A stretch of DNA of 64,000 nt from Actinomycetales bacterium (GCA_016715285.1 JADKAO010000006.1:124001-188000); one strand, 5' to 3'. Positions 24,187 to 33,241 are shown, counted from the first letter of the stretch. The notes: generated from the sequence alone by a model not told the origin. Numbers and translations are program-made.

Positions 24187-26945
24187 GCGGTGAGTTCCTG
24201 GTTGAGGTCTTCTAGCAAGTCGCCGGCGCGGTCGCCGAGGTCCCGCAACGCACCGTCGACTCCGCCGCGTTCAGTAAAGGGCGCGCGGTCCAGGTCGTCA
24301 GCCGTGATGCCTGCCGACGAGGCGATCACGTCAACCATCCGATCCAGCCACCACCGCTCCAACGTCGAGAACTCGGTCCCGGCCTGGGCCTGCTGAGCCA
24401 ACCACCCGGCATACCGCTCCTGGACGCGCGCGGCATACGGGACCAACTCGCCTTCCACCCCGAGGGTGAACCGCAGCAGCGAGACCAAGTCCGTGAGGGT
24501 GGTGCGGTCGCTGTGCCGAACGCGGCCGATGTCGATGGCTTCGTATGCCGACCAGATGATGTCCGGGGTCCAGTTGTAGGGCGGGCGGGAGATGCGGTCG
24601 GCGAGCTCTTGGACGTCGGCGAAGGCAATGCGGCGCTCGCGCGCTTCGGTGACGAGTTGGATGGCGGTGATCTCGTCGCGATGGTCGATGAGGTACCGCG
24701 CCCACGACTCCACGACGGACTTGGCGCGGCCAGGGTCGATGACGCCAAATGCGTCGAGCAGGACGTCCTTGTTGACCTCGTCGATGACCCGGTCGTGGGT
24801 GGCGCGGAGTTCGAGAATCCGTTGGCGCAGTTCGGGATTCGCGGCGATGGGCTCGACGGCGCGTTCGAGTATGCCGTGCAGCGCCGCAGCCGGGTCGGCC
24901 GCTCCCGCAAGTGCCTGGGCCTGCACATCGGTGTCGACCGCATCGACCAGCCCGCGCACGATGTCTCGCACCGGCATACCGGCGACGTCGTCGAGCTCGG
25001 CGCGCTCTGCGGGGGTGAGTTCGAGCTCCAACTTGGCCAATCGCGCTGCGAGCGTAGCTGTTTCGTCCTCGGTGATGGTGAGGTTGGCGGCCTTGTCGAG
25101 GAGCTTCTTGAGCGGCACGCCCTTGGCGCGCTCCAGCGGCGGCTCGACGAAATCGTGCTCGGTGACCCCCACCGCGTCGACGATGACAAAGCGAGTCTTG
25201 GCCGACGCATCGGGCGTGACCGACTGGAAGTCAGCGGGCGCGATCGTGCGGGCGCCCCGGCCTTTCATCTGCTCGAAGTACTGGGCCGAGCGGACGTCGC
25301 GCATAAAGAACACGCACTCAAGGGGTTTGACGTCCGTGCCTGTCGCGATCATGTCAACGGTGACCGCGATCCGCAGACTCGGGGACGTGCGGAAGGCCTG
25401 GAGCTGACCCTTGGGGTCGCGGGCGGCATACGTGATCTTGGCGGCGAAGTCGTTGCCCTTGCCGAAGACCTCGCGCACTGTCGTGACAATCTCTTCGGCG
25501 TGCGCGTCGTCCTTGGCAAAGATGAGCGTCTTGGGGACGGTCGTGCGGCCCGGGAAGATCTCGGTGAAGAGCCGATCGCGGAAGGTCTCGAGCACGAGGC
25601 GGATCTGCGACGTCGCGGTCACCCCGCGGTCGAGCTGCTTGTGCGTGTATTCGAGGTCTTCGTCGATGGCTTCGAGGCGCTGCTGGCGGGTGCGGCGGTC
25701 GACCTTGGGCACGATCGTGCCGGCCTCGATCGCGCCGCCCTGCTCGCTGATCTGGGTGCGAATGCGGTAGATGTCGAAGTCGACGTTGACGCGGTCGGCA
25801 ACCGACTGGGGGTAGGTGTATTCGGAGACGAGGTTTTGCCGGAAGAACGCGAACGTCTGCTTGCCCGGGGTCGCGGTGAGGCCGACGACGTGGGCGTCGA
25901 AGTATTCGAGGACGCCGCGCCAGACGCCGTAAATAGAGCGGTGGGCTTCGTCGACGATGACGAGGTCGAACGCCTCGGGCGGCATGGCGCTGGAGTAGGT
26001 GACGGCGACGGGCCTGTCGGGCACGAAGTCATCGAGGCCCTGGTCGTCTTGGTCTGTCACGTCGTGGCCACTGAGGACGCGGAAGACACGCTGGATGGTC
26101 GAGACGATGACGTCAGACGAGCCGAGCATGCCAGCGCTGGTCAGCTTGTCGACGTTGTAGATCTCGGTGAAGCGGCGGCCGTCGTCGGGCGTGCGGTAGT
26201 TCTGGAACTCGGCGATCGTCTGCTCGGCCAGGTTGTTGCGGTCGACCAGGAAGAGGATGCGCCGGAACCCGCCGTGCTTGAGGAGCCGGTATGCCGTGGT
26301 GACAGCCGTGTAGGTCTTGCCGGCTCCGGTGGCCATTTGGATGAGCGAACGGTCGTGGTGCTGGGCGGCGAGGCTGCGCTCAAGGCCTTGGATCGCGGTG
26401 ATTTGTGCCGGCCGCAGTGGTGTCGTGTCGAGGGCCGGGAGGTGGCGGACCTTGCCGCGCCAGGTGGGATTCGTCGGGTCCTCGTCGGCGGCGCGGATGA
26501 TCTGCGCGAGGGTCGCCGGCTTGGGGAGGTTGAAGACGCGGCGTGCCCGGGGGTTCGGGTCGTAGCCGTTGGTGAAATGCGTTTCGGTGCCGCTGGCCTC
26601 GATGACGAAGGGGAGGCGACCGTCCGTCACGATGGCGCGGCGCTCGGCCTCGGGAGGGAGGCCCACGGCATACATCGCGGACTGCCACTCCACTCCGGAG
26701 AGCGTGGTGCCTTCGGGTTTGGCCTCGATCACGCCGACGACCTTGCGGTCGGCATAGAGGAGGTAGTCGGCGCGGCCGTGGCCGGGTTTCATGACGACCT
26801 CGCGGCAGGCGATGCCTTGCGCGGCAAAGAGATTGAGGTCGCGTTTGTCTTGGACGAGCCACCCGGCGTCAGCGAGCTGACGGTCGATGAGCACGCGCGC
26901 ACGCTGCTCCGCCGCAAGCTTGGGGTCTGCTCCGTGGTGGGCCAT
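24183..26945 (-). CDS. hsdR: Type I restriction endonuclease subunit HsdR
   Basis: 920 aa from ATG 26945 (MAHHGADPKLAAEQRARV); the longer frame to 27200 would run through the PIN gene. The N-terminal nuclease region includes GRADYLLYADRKVVGVIEAK (D-ExK type, about residues 60-80). The SF2 motor has Walker A ATGAGKTYTA (about 205) and VDEAHRS (about 335), with VGLTATPGK and the helicase motif VI region MKGRGARTI. The C-terminal domain resembles EcoEI-type HsdR. It cleaves DNA unmethylated at the HsdS site. Operon order R-S-HIRAN is unusual. Confidence 0.93.
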   Translation of the reverse strand: MAHHGADPKLAAEQRARVLIDRQLADAGWLVQDKRDLNLFAAQGIACREVVMKPGHGRADYLLYADRKVVGVIEAKPEGTTLSGVEWQSAMYAVGLPPEAERRAIVTDGRLPFVIEASGTETHFTNGYDPNPRARRVFNLPKPATLAQIIRAADEDPTNPTWRGKVRHLPALDTTPLRPAQITAIQGLERSLAAQHHDRSLIQMATGAGKTYTAVTTAYRLLKHGGFRRILFLVDRNNLAEQTIAEFQNYRTPDDGRRFTEIYNVDKLTSAGMLGSSDVIVSTIQRVFRVLSGHDVTDQDDQGLDDFVPDRPVAVTYSSAMPPEAFDLVIVDEAHRSIYGVWRGVLEYFDAHVVGLTATPGKQTFAFFRQNLVSEYTYPQSVADRVNVDFDIYRIRTQISEQGGAIEAGTIVPKVDRRTRQQRLEAIDEDLEYTHKQLDRGVTATSQIRLVLETFRDRLFTEIFPGRTTVPKTLIFAKDDAHAEEIVTTVREVFGKGNDFAAKITYAARDPKGQLQAFRTSPSLRIAVTVDMIATGTDVKPLECVFFMRDVRSAQYFEQMKGRGARTIAPADFQSVTPDASAKTRFVIVDAVGVTEHDFVEPPLERAKGVPLKKLLDKAANLTITEDETATLAARLAKLELELTPAERAELDDVAGMPVRDIVRGLVDAVDTDVQAQALAGAADPAAALHGILERAVEPIAANPELRQRILELRATHDRVIDEVNKDVLLDAFGVIDPGRAKSVVESWARYLIDHRDEITAIQLVTEARERRIAFADVQELADRISRPPYNWTPDIIWSAYEAIDIGRVRHSDRTTLTDLVSLLRFTLGVEGELVPYAARVQERYAGWLAQQAQAGTEFSTLERWWLDRMVDVIASSAGITADDLDRAPFTERGGVDGALRDLGDRAGDLLEDLNQELTA

Positions 26946-26956
26946 TGCGCACGACT

Positions 26957-27385
26957 CTAGGGCGCGAAAGGGGCAAACGGGTTGATGAGGGTCAGTCCTG
27001 CTACGCCGGTGAAGTCGCCCACGTTGCGAGTGGCCAAGTCGTATTGGCCAGCGACGCATATCCCGGCGATTTGCGCGTCTGCTAGCGACATGTGCCTGCC
27101 TGTCGCTGCGGCTGCTGCGAGAACCGCCGCCGTCTGGCCCGCTGCGTTCACGTCGTAGCACACGACTTGGTCGACGAAAGTGTCCAGGACCTGGGCCCAC
27201 CGTTGTTGAAGGTCGCGCTGGCGGCGGCCGGACGGCATACGCCGCAGCCCGTATTCGACCTCTTGGACCGTGACGACGGTAATGGCGACATCACTTGGGG
27301 ATAGACCTTGCGCCCAGGTGACCACGGCAGAGTCGGGAACGTCCTTCATGAACTCCGACACCACATTGGTGTCAGCAACGATCAC
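26957..27385 (-). CDS. FitB/VapC-like PIN toxin
   Basis: 142 aa. VADTNVVSEFMKDVP at the N-terminus (D4), TVQEVEYGLRRMPSGRRQRDL, and SLADAQIAGICVAGQYDLATRN at the end have the PIN acidic residues in FitB-like spacing. The partner antitoxin overlaps by 4 bp (ATGA). Lies 11 bp upstream of hsdR in the same direction, so the pair may share its transcript. Confidence 0.88.
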   Translation of the reverse strand: MIVADTNVVSEFMKDVPDSAVVTWAQGLSPSDVAITVVTVQEVEYGLRRMPSGRRQRDLQQRWAQVLDTFVDQVVCYDVNAAGQTAAVLAAAAATGRHMSLADAQIAGICVAGQYDLATRNVGDFTGVAGLTLINPFAPFAP

Positions 27386-27618
27386 GAGAACTCGACCGAA
27401 CGAGGCAGGTCGGCGCGGGCGGGCACGTCGAGGTCGACGCCCCCTGCCTGCTTCATCGAGTCGTGCAAGGTCAACAGGACGTTCCGCTCGGGAAGGTTAA
27501 CTGCCGCGTCGAGAATCGCGCGGACCTCGGCCTCGACCGAACGCCCGTGCTGTGCGGCGCGCCCGCGCAGGCGCGCGTGCGTACGCTCGTCAAGTTGACG
27601 AATCGTCAAGGTGCCCAT
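27382..27618 (-). CDS. FitA/VapB-like ribbon-helix-helix antitoxin
   Basis: 78 aa from ATG 27618, preceded by GGAGG at 7 bp. TLTIRQLDERTHARLRGRAA and HGRSVEAEVRAIL are the Arc/FitA-type DNA-binding fold; the acidic/hydrophobic tail would wrap the toxin. First gene of the leftward FitAB-HsdR-HsdS-HIRAN unit. Confidence 0.88.
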   Translation of the reverse strand: MGTLTIRQLDERTHARLRGRAAQHGRSVEAEVRAILDAAVNLPERNVLLTLHDSMKQAGGVDLDVPARADLPRSVEFS

Positions 27619-27770
27619 CAACAAACCTCCCCGCATCAGTGCTCAGCTGACAGCAATGCTAGCATCTGATGAGTCTGCGTTGGCACCGACAGCTCAATCG
27701 ACGCAGCGACCATCGCGCCAATCGGTTCTTCACGACCCAACTTGATGACTCTCGCCAATCTGCCTGCGGT

Positions 27771-28715
27771 TTAGAGGCTTTCGAAATAGTCCTCGTCGAG
27801 CCGATATAGGGTGACGGTCTCCTCGGTCTGCACCCCGACTTCGTACTCGACCAAGAGTTCTGCTAGTCGGCGTCCATCGATCAGCTCTATGCGTGCATTG
27901 ATCCGCTCGGCCTCGTGAACAGCACCAGACGTGAACCGCGATGTCGTGATGAAGACGCCGCGATCGCCCTGCTTACCCAGAAGCGCGCCAGCGAACTCAT
28001 GGATCCGAGGTCTGTCGATGGTGCGGTCCTCTGCGTAACGCTTGGCCTGGACATAGATCCGGTCGAGACCCAACGGGTCCTGGCTGATGATCCCGTCAAC
28101 CCCAGCGTCCCCGGAAGCACTGGTTCGCTCGACTGTGCCAGCCCGGCCGTATCCCATCTTGCCGAGCAACGCGATCACGAGGTCTTCGAACCCGGTAGGA
28201 GAGAGGGCAAGCGCAGACTTGAGAACTTCCCCTTCCACCGCCGCGCGATTCGTGGCGACGGCCAGGGCGAGGAGGTCGGAGGGTGTCGCCGAGGGATTCT
28301 CGCTGACCGAGTCCTCCGGCAGATGCGTCTCCGGCGCCGCCCTCTCACGGGTCCGGTCCCGGAACTCCAGGTATGCCGGGTAAGCCTCGAGCGCTTTCAT
28401 GTCGATCCGATGCGGGTATGCCGTCAGCGCTTGTCTTCCCACCTCGTTAATCACCACGCGCCCCCGGGAGGGCTGATCGACCAGTCCCGCCTGTCGGAGA
28501 TAGGTCAGCGCCCAGCCCACTCTGTTGTCCATGGTGCGTTGCCGACCGCTGGGGAGCATCTGGGCACGTTCCTCATCGCTTAACGCGAATTCCTCAGCCA
28601 TCGCGTCTTTGACGTCGCGGCTACGACGGGTGACACCGTCCGCGAGCGACATCAGCACCGGACGCATGAGCGATTGGAAGTCAGGGATAGTCACGTCATC
28701 AACCTGATCTCTCAC
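27771..28715 (-). CDS. mrr: Mrr-type (type IV) restriction endonuclease
   Basis: 314 aa. The N-terminal winged-helix (Mrr_N) shows PDFQSLMRPVLMSLADG and RVGWALTYLRQAGLVDQPSRG. The C-terminal Mrr catalytic domain has FEDLVIALLGKMGYG, DAGVDGIISQDPLGLDRIYV and QAKRY (the D-QxK nuclease core at about residues 205-230), with GVFITTSRFT. Mrr cuts methylated DNA; in an island with an active type I methylase its target must differ from the HsdM mark. Transcribed towards FitAB with a 152-bp gap. Confidence 0.88.
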   Translation of the reverse strand: MRDQVDDVTIPDFQSLMRPVLMSLADGVTRRSRDVKDAMAEEFALSDEERAQMLPSGRQRTMDNRVGWALTYLRQAGLVDQPSRGRVVINEVGRQALTAYPHRIDMKALEAYPAYLEFRDRTRERAAPETHLPEDSVSENPSATPSDLLALAVATNRAAVEGEVLKSALALSPTGFEDLVIALLGKMGYGRAGTVERTSASGDAGVDGIISQDPLGLDRIYVQAKRYAEDRTIDRPRIHEFAGALLGKQGDRGVFITTSRFTSGAVHEAERINARIELIDGRRLAELLVEYEVGVQTEETVTLYRLDEDYFESL

Positions 28716-28853
28716 TCTCCACGCAGATTCATCAGCTCGCCCTCACAGTAACGCCCGTGCCACTTGACGTGGCCCGGACCGACGTCACCCCGCGCGAACG
28801 GCATGCCATCAACCGCCGCGCCGAGGTTCTTCCTCGCGCATAGAGTGCGGGTT

Positions 28854-29213
28854 ATGGCTATCGCGCGGTATCCGATCGTTGTCCTCGACTGCCCCGACCC
28901 CAAGGTGTTGGCGGAGTTCTATGGCGCCATCCTGGATTGGGCGGTCGAGCAAGAAGACGACGAGTGGTGGATGATTCGCGCCGAATACGGCGACGGCATC
29001 GGATTCCAAAAGGTTGAGGGTTTCACCCCGCCGCAATGGCCGGGTCAAGACAAGCCTCAGCAGATGCACCTGGACGTCAGCGTGGACGACCTCGACGTCG
29101 CGGAGGCTGCGGTCCTCAAGCTCGGCGCCACCAAGCACGAGCACCAGCCGGGCACGTCGTTCCGTGTCTTCCTCGACCCGGCCGGCCACCCGTTCTGTCT
29201 CTGCCAGGCCTGA
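28854..29213 (+). CDS. VOC (glyoxalase/bleomycin resistance) family protein
   Basis: 119 aa from ATG 28854 (MAIARYPIVVLDCPDPKVL). FYGAILDW, QMHLDVSVDDLDVAEAAV and FRVFLDPAGHPFCLCQA match the small VOC subfamily common in actinobacteria. Substrate unknown. The frame from 28764 extends further 5' but without family similarity. Confidence 0.85.
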   Translation: MAIARYPIVVLDCPDPKVLAEFYGAILDWAVEQEDDEWWMIRAEYGDGIGFQKVEGFTPPQWPGQDKPQQMHLDVSVDDLDVAEAAVLKLGATKHEHQPGTSFRVFLDPAGHPFCLCQA

Positions 29214-29222
29214 ACACCGGCC

Positions 29223-29507
29223 CTACGGCACCGCAGGTCCCAGCGCCAACTCGAGTCGCACCTCCCAGCCTTCGCTCGCCAGGTCGTATGCCGTGCCATA
29301 GGTCCGCATGAGCGTGTCGCGCCAGTCGATGTCAGCGAGGGCGAGCGAATCGATGAGCGCGTCCGAGTTGCCCGCGGCATACAGCACTGCTGCTGCGTGG
29401 ACGCGTTCGGAGTGGGGCGATTCGCCGAGGAGCGCGACGATGACGTCGGCGCGCTCGCCGAAGTCACGCCGCACCCGACGCTCAAGCCGAGCCGACACGG
29501 GATTCAC
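29223..29507 (-). CDS. Hypothetical protein, third gene of a coupled trio
   Basis: 94 aa from GTG 29507, whose GTGA overlaps the stop of the preceding gene. Reads VNPVSARLERRVRRDFGER and SPHSERVHAAAVLYAAGNSD, helical in character, resembling small HEAT-like/armadillo-type actinobacterial hypothetical proteins. No function assigned. It belongs to a three-gene leftward unit with 29504-30236 and 30233-30682. Confidence 0.55.
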   Translation of the reverse strand: MNPVSARLERRVRRDFGERADVIVALLGESPHSERVHAAAVLYAAGNSDALIDSLALADIDWRDTLMRTYGTAYDLASEGWEVRLELALGPAVP

Positions 29508-30236
29508 TTGAAGTAGTAGTACCAGTTGCTGGAGTAGGTGGCATCGAAGTTCTCCTTGCTGTCGACCGGCACGGCGACGGCCTCCCTTGTGAGGTAGCCG
29601 AACTCGTCGTGGGCCTTGGCCACGGCATACCAGAGCTCGGCGAAGCGCTCGGTCTCGCCCCCACTGCGCACGCGCGCCGCGTCGGCGTCGGTCCAGACGA
29701 AGACGACCGGTGGCCCCCACAACCTGGCCGTGCACCACAGCCGATCCCCCAGCAGGAGGCTCTCCTCGAAGGCGCCGGTCTCCTCGCGAGTGACCATCGC
29801 ATGGGCGTGCTCTGTGGCCAGCCGTTCGAAGTCGCAAAAGACGACAAAGAGCCCCTCGAAGTCGACCGGCCTGGCCCGCCTCCGCAGCGGACCCCCGCTG
29901 AGGTGCAGTGACGAGCCAGTCCGATGGAGCATCCTGCGGACCGCGCGCTCGACTGAATGATTCGTGGTGAGCAGCGCGGGCACGAAGCGCTCGTACTGAG
30001 CGGTCCGCTCGAGCACCACGGTGAGTCGCGGGCGGACACGCGACCGCCCAGCGGAGACCTCGTCGAGGTCCACCCACAGCGGCGCGAACCCGAAGCGCGC
30101 CTCGAATGCGCTCACAAAGGGCGCCCAGTATGCCGGCAGCACGACTTCGCCGCGCTTGGCCCGGCATACGAGCTCGAAGTCAGCGCCACTCGGGGTGAGG
30201 AGGTCGATGTCAGGCTCCCGTGTGAGAGATGGTCAT
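29504..30236 (-). pseudogene. Hypothetical protein gene with a single-base frameshift near its start
   Basis: The intact-looking frame from GTG 30142 gives 212 aa (PAYWAPFVSAFEARFGFAP ... YSSNWYYYFK). Upstream of that GTG the same frame continues without a start codon but with protein-like sequence (PDIDLLTPSGADFELVCRAK). Removing one G from the GGG run at 30217-30219 joins it to ATG 30236, giving MTISHTEPDIDLL, and that ATG overlaps the stop of the upstream gene as ATGA. So the true start is probably 30236 and a +1 insertion (real or a sequencing error) lies in the run. Function unknown. Confidence 0.7.
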
Positions 30237-30682
30237 TCCGACGAGATCGTAGAGACCGCGTCCCGGATCGCTGCTTCGTACTGGTCGCGCGCAAACCGGA
30301 ACGGCCCGAAGTCGGTGTAGTTCCAGGCGTCGCGGTGCGGCTGCGAGAAGTCCGACCACATCACGGTCTCGTCCGTCAGGGAGATCCGGGCCTCCAAGGG
30401 CCAGCACCCGACCTCGCCGCAGTCGCACCCCAGCAGCCACGCGTGCCCAGGCTTCGGCCACTGCTCCGCCTCCAGGCCGAGGTAGTAGAGCCCAAGATCG
30501 CCAAAGCGGAAGTATGCCGGGACGAGACCGGCATACCCGCCGGCGGGATTGTGGTGTTGGCTCTGTTCAAAGCTCGTGACCAGGTCCACGAGCGAGCGCC
30601 CGTTGACGATCGGGACAATCTCCGTCACATCGCCAGTCAGCACCCGGAACTCCACCACATCGAGCATGCCCGAGGCTCTCAC
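30233..30682 (-). CDS. Conserved hypothetical protein
   Basis: 149 aa (or 144 from ATG 30667, MLDVVEF). It has a CDCGEVGCWPLEARI segment, possibly a Cys cluster, and a WNYTDFGPFRFARDQYEAAI tail. The pattern is seen in actinobacterial hypothetical proteins, some of which behave like immunity proteins, but I cannot assign a function. First gene of the translationally coupled trio. Confidence 0.6.
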   Translation of the reverse strand: MRASGMLDVVEFRVLTGDVTEIVPIVNGRSLVDLVTSFEQSQHHNPAGGYAGLVPAYFRFGDLGLYYLGLEAEQWPKPGHAWLLGCDCGEVGCWPLEARISLTDETVMWSDFSQPHRDAWNYTDFGPFRFARDQYEAAIRDAVSTISSE

Positions 30683-30736
30683 GGACCCAGAGGTTGAGTC
30701 TCGGGCTTTGCCGGTGGCACGGTCTACCCTTCGAAG

Positions 30737-31114
30737 GTGAGCCTCGACGTTTTTCTGCAGGCATTCCGCGACGGCGACGCAGCGCCTGCAGACCCTGCTG
30801 CTATTGCTGCGATCCTCACCCCATTCATCGTGACGCGGGAAGCAAGCTTCGCCAGCCTGAAGACCGCCGACGGCGAGGCGGATTGCTACGGGTTGGGAAG
30901 TGACTCACTCACAATCAATCACGCCAGCGGACGCATCATCTGGGACATCGTGGTTAACGTCGCGAAGGAGGCAAACCTCGCGATCATGCCCGCTGGCTGC
31001 GCCGTCTGCATTGTCGACCAATCCGCCCGGAATCACCTGCCTCCAGAACTGCAGGACGACGTCATCTATGTTCGTTCAGGTGCCGATCTTCTGGACGTGA
31101 TCCACGGCAGCTGA
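30737..31114 (+). CDS. Hypothetical protein
   Basis: 125 aa from GTG 30737. An alpha/beta protein without signal peptide or membrane helix: LDVFLQAFRDGDAAPAD, ADCYGLGSDSLTINHASGR, then VVNVAKEANLAIMPAGCAVC. Looks like a small single-domain cytoplasmic protein; not recognised. An 11-bp perfect hairpin follows its stop at 31139-31165. Confidence 0.6.
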   Translation: MSLDVFLQAFRDGDAAPADPAAIAAILTPFIVTREASFASLKTADGEADCYGLGSDSLTINHASGRIIWDIVVNVAKEANLAIMPAGCAVCIVDQSARNHLPPELQDDVIYVRSGADLLDVIHGS

Positions 31115-31138
31115 GCTCCACACCGAACGGCCCCCCCT

Positions 31139-31165
31139 GACCTGTGGCCCGGCCGGCCACAGGTC
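31139..31165 (+). terminator. Hairpin terminator after the 30737-31114 gene
   Basis: GACCTGTGGCC (31139-31149) and GGCCACAGGTC (31155-31165) form a perfect 11-bp stem with a 5-nt loop, 24 bp past the stop. No T-run follows. Confidence 0.65.
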
Positions 31166-31181
31166 GACTGAACGGGTCTCC

Positions 31182-31264
31182 ATTAGACGTTTGGACGGCC
31201 CTATTAGACGTTTGGACGGCTCGCTATTAGACGTTTGGACGGGTCTCTATTAGACGTTTGGACG
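31182..31264. repeat. Four 17-bp direct repeats, iteron-like
   Basis: ATTAGACGTTTGGACGG occurs exactly four times at 31182, 31203, 31225 and 31248, so spaced 21, 22 and 23 bp. It lies between convergent genes ending at 31114 and 31333. The regular spacing of near two helical turns resembles iterons or an operator array; no replication gene is nearby. Confidence 0.9.
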
Positions 31265-31332
31265 GGACTCGCCGCGAGGGACTCGGGCGCGGGACGGCAT
31301 ACCTCGCCTTGTTGGGCGGTGCCGCGCGGTCG

Positions 31333-32631
31333 TTAGGGGCGCGGGAAGCGGAAGAGCTCGTCCCCGCTGGCCGTCTCGATCCGAGCGGTCGGCTGAGCAC
31401 CCAAGTCCAGCGTGACCCGCAGCTTCCCGCCACTCGCCGCGCCGTCCTCGCCGGACGCCGCCCCGCCCGCCCCGACCGCACCCACCGCCTCGTAGACCAA
31501 GACAGTCTCGCGCTTCTCTAAAACCCTTGTGCGGCAAGCCTGTAGCCACGGATGGCGCCGTCGCAGCGCAATCAACTCCTGGTGCAGGCGGTACATCCAC
31601 CAGCCCTCGCGGGCCAGCCCCTCGGGTGCCGTCGGGAAGGCCGGCCGCACCTCGTCATCGCCTCCGAGCCGCTCGGTCTTCTCGCCGCGGAAGGCCTGTT
31701 CGTCGCCGTAATACAGGGAGGGCGTGCCGCCCACAGTCATGAGCAGCACGAGCGCGACCGCAGCCCCCGCGTCGCCCACGCGAGTCGCGATCCGGGTGAC
31801 GTCGTGGTTGCTGACAAACGTCATCGGCAGGAACGTCTCGAGCAGCGCGTCATGACGCTCGAGCGCATGCGCCAGCTCCCACGGATTGTGGTCCGCGAGC
31901 GCGCTCCAGGTCGCCTTCCACAGCTCGTACTCGGTCACCGAGTCGAGCCCGCCCTCGGTCACAAACGCGGCATAGTCGCCGTGGATCACCTCACCGACAA
32001 ACACTGCCTGCGGGTATGCCGTCCGCACCCGCGAGGTGACCTCGCGCCAGAAGGTGCGCGGCACGGCATACGCGACGTCGAGGCGCCACCCGCTGATGCC
32101 GCGGCTGACCCAGTACTCCATGATCCGCGCGACGAGATCGACAACGCGAGGGTCGTCGTGGTTGAACTCGACGAGATCGTGGTGGCCTTCCCAGCCCGCG
32201 GGGCGACCGCCGTCGGGGCCCCACTCGAGGCGGAACATGCTGGCGAGCTCGCCGTCGGGGCCTTCGGCGAGGGCGCGTTGGACGAGTGGGTGCTCGGCGC
32301 CGACGTGGTTGAAGACGCCGTCGAGCATGAGCAGGACACCCCGCTGCTGGCAGGCCGAGACGAGCGCGTCAAACATCGCGTCGCCACCGAGGCGTGGGTC
32401 GATCGCGAAGTGGTCGATCGTGTCGTAGCCGTGGCTCGTGGCGGCGAAAATCGGTCCGAGTTGGAGGCCGTTGGCGCCGAGCGCGACGGTGTAATCGAGC
32501 CAGGCGGTCAAGGTGCCGGGCGCCGGGGCCTGGGTTGGGTCGGCGGGCTGCTCGAGGGTCGGGCGGATCGGCGCACCGACGAAGCCCAGCGGGTAGACGT
32601 GCCACCAGATGGCGTGATCGAGCAGCGACAT
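31333..32631 (-). CDS. GH13 alpha-amylase family glycosidase
   Basis: 432 aa. (beta/alpha)8-barrel motifs in order: LDGVFNHVG (region I), GWRLDVAYAV (region II with the nucleophile D), FVGEVIHGDY (region III with the acid/base E) and FVSNHDVTRI (region IV with the transition-state D). No signal peptide, so intracellular; likely acts on malto-oligosaccharides or trehalose-related sugars. The C-terminal beta domain ends LDLGAQPTARIETASGDELF. Confidence 0.88.
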   Translation of the reverse strand: MSLLDHAIWWHVYPLGFVGAPIRPTLEQPADPTQAPAPGTLTAWLDYTVALGANGLQLGPIFAATSHGYDTIDHFAIDPRLGGDAMFDALVSACQQRGVLLMLDGVFNHVGAEHPLVQRALAEGPDGELASMFRLEWGPDGGRPAGWEGHHDLVEFNHDDPRVVDLVARIMEYWVSRGISGWRLDVAYAVPRTFWREVTSRVRTAYPQAVFVGEVIHGDYAAFVTEGGLDSVTEYELWKATWSALADHNPWELAHALERHDALLETFLPMTFVSNHDVTRIATRVGDAGAAVALVLLMTVGGTPSLYYGDEQAFRGEKTERLGGDDEVRPAFPTAPEGLAREGWWMYRLHQELIALRRRHPWLQACRTRVLEKRETVLVYEAVGAVGAGGAASGEDGAASGGKLRVTLDLGAQPTARIETASGDELFRFPRP

Positions 32632-32791
32632 GGGCTCATGGTGTCAGAGCGCGCCGCGAACAGCGCCGAGTCCCGGCCGGTGCGGGGCTGGGATTACAGG
32701 CTGGGTTACGGGCTGGTTTGCGGTTTGCGTTGCCGGTTGTGGCCGCTCCGCGAGCCTGGGCGCGGAGGTGAGCACACGGCATACTCGAGGA

Positions 32792-33241
32792 ATGAAGATC
32801 ACCGACAACGGACCGAAGCCCAACGCGTTCGACATCGAGACCGCGACCGTCGAGAACACGAACTACCGCACGGTCGCGTGGACGGGCAAGTACCTCCAGG
32901 TGACGCTCATGTCGATCCCGGTCGGGTCCTCGATCGGGCTCGAAGTGCACCCGGAGACCGACCAGTTCCTGCGCCTCGACATGGGCGAGGGCCGCTGTGT
33001 GATGGGGCCGACCAAGGACGACTTGCCGTTCAGCCAGGACGTGAGTGACGGGTGGAGCGTGCAGGTCCCCGCGGGCACGTGGCACGACATCATCAACACG
33101 GGCACGGTGCCAATGCAGGTGTATGCCGTCTACGCCCCGAGCCATCACGCCGCGGGCAAGGTGCACGCGACCGCCGAGGACGGCGAGCGGGACGAGGCGG
33201 CGGGGCACGACGAGCCGCCGAGCTGGACGGTCCAGCCCTGA
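32792..33241 (+). CDS. Cupin-domain protein (paralogue of 46260-46658)
   Basis: 149 aa from ATG 32792. NYRTVAWTGKYLQVTLMSIP, then EVHPETDQFLRLDMGEGR, and VPAGTWHDIINTGTVPMQVY give the two cupin motifs with metal-binding His/Glu. The acidic tail is extended. A second cupin in the window shares the NYR-V--TGK--Q opening, indicating duplication. Role unknown; sugar or small-acid metabolism is typical. Confidence 0.82.
   Translation: MKITDNGPKPNAFDIETATVENTNYRTVAWTGKYLQVTLMSIPVGSSIGLEVHPETDQFLRLDMGEGRCVMGPTKDDLPFSQDVSDGWSVQVPAGTWHDIINTGTVPMQVYAVYAPSHHAAGKVHATAEDGERDEAAGHDEPPSWTVQP

Noticed and set aside
24513..26960. 815-codon frame antisense to hsdR
   Set aside because: It mirrors a well-supported HsdR; long antisense frames are common in GC-rich DNA and this one has no domain signature.
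29223..30167. A single 314-codon gene here
   Set aside because: Only its last 94 codons look like protein; the rest is an out-of-frame shadow of the 29504-30236 gene.
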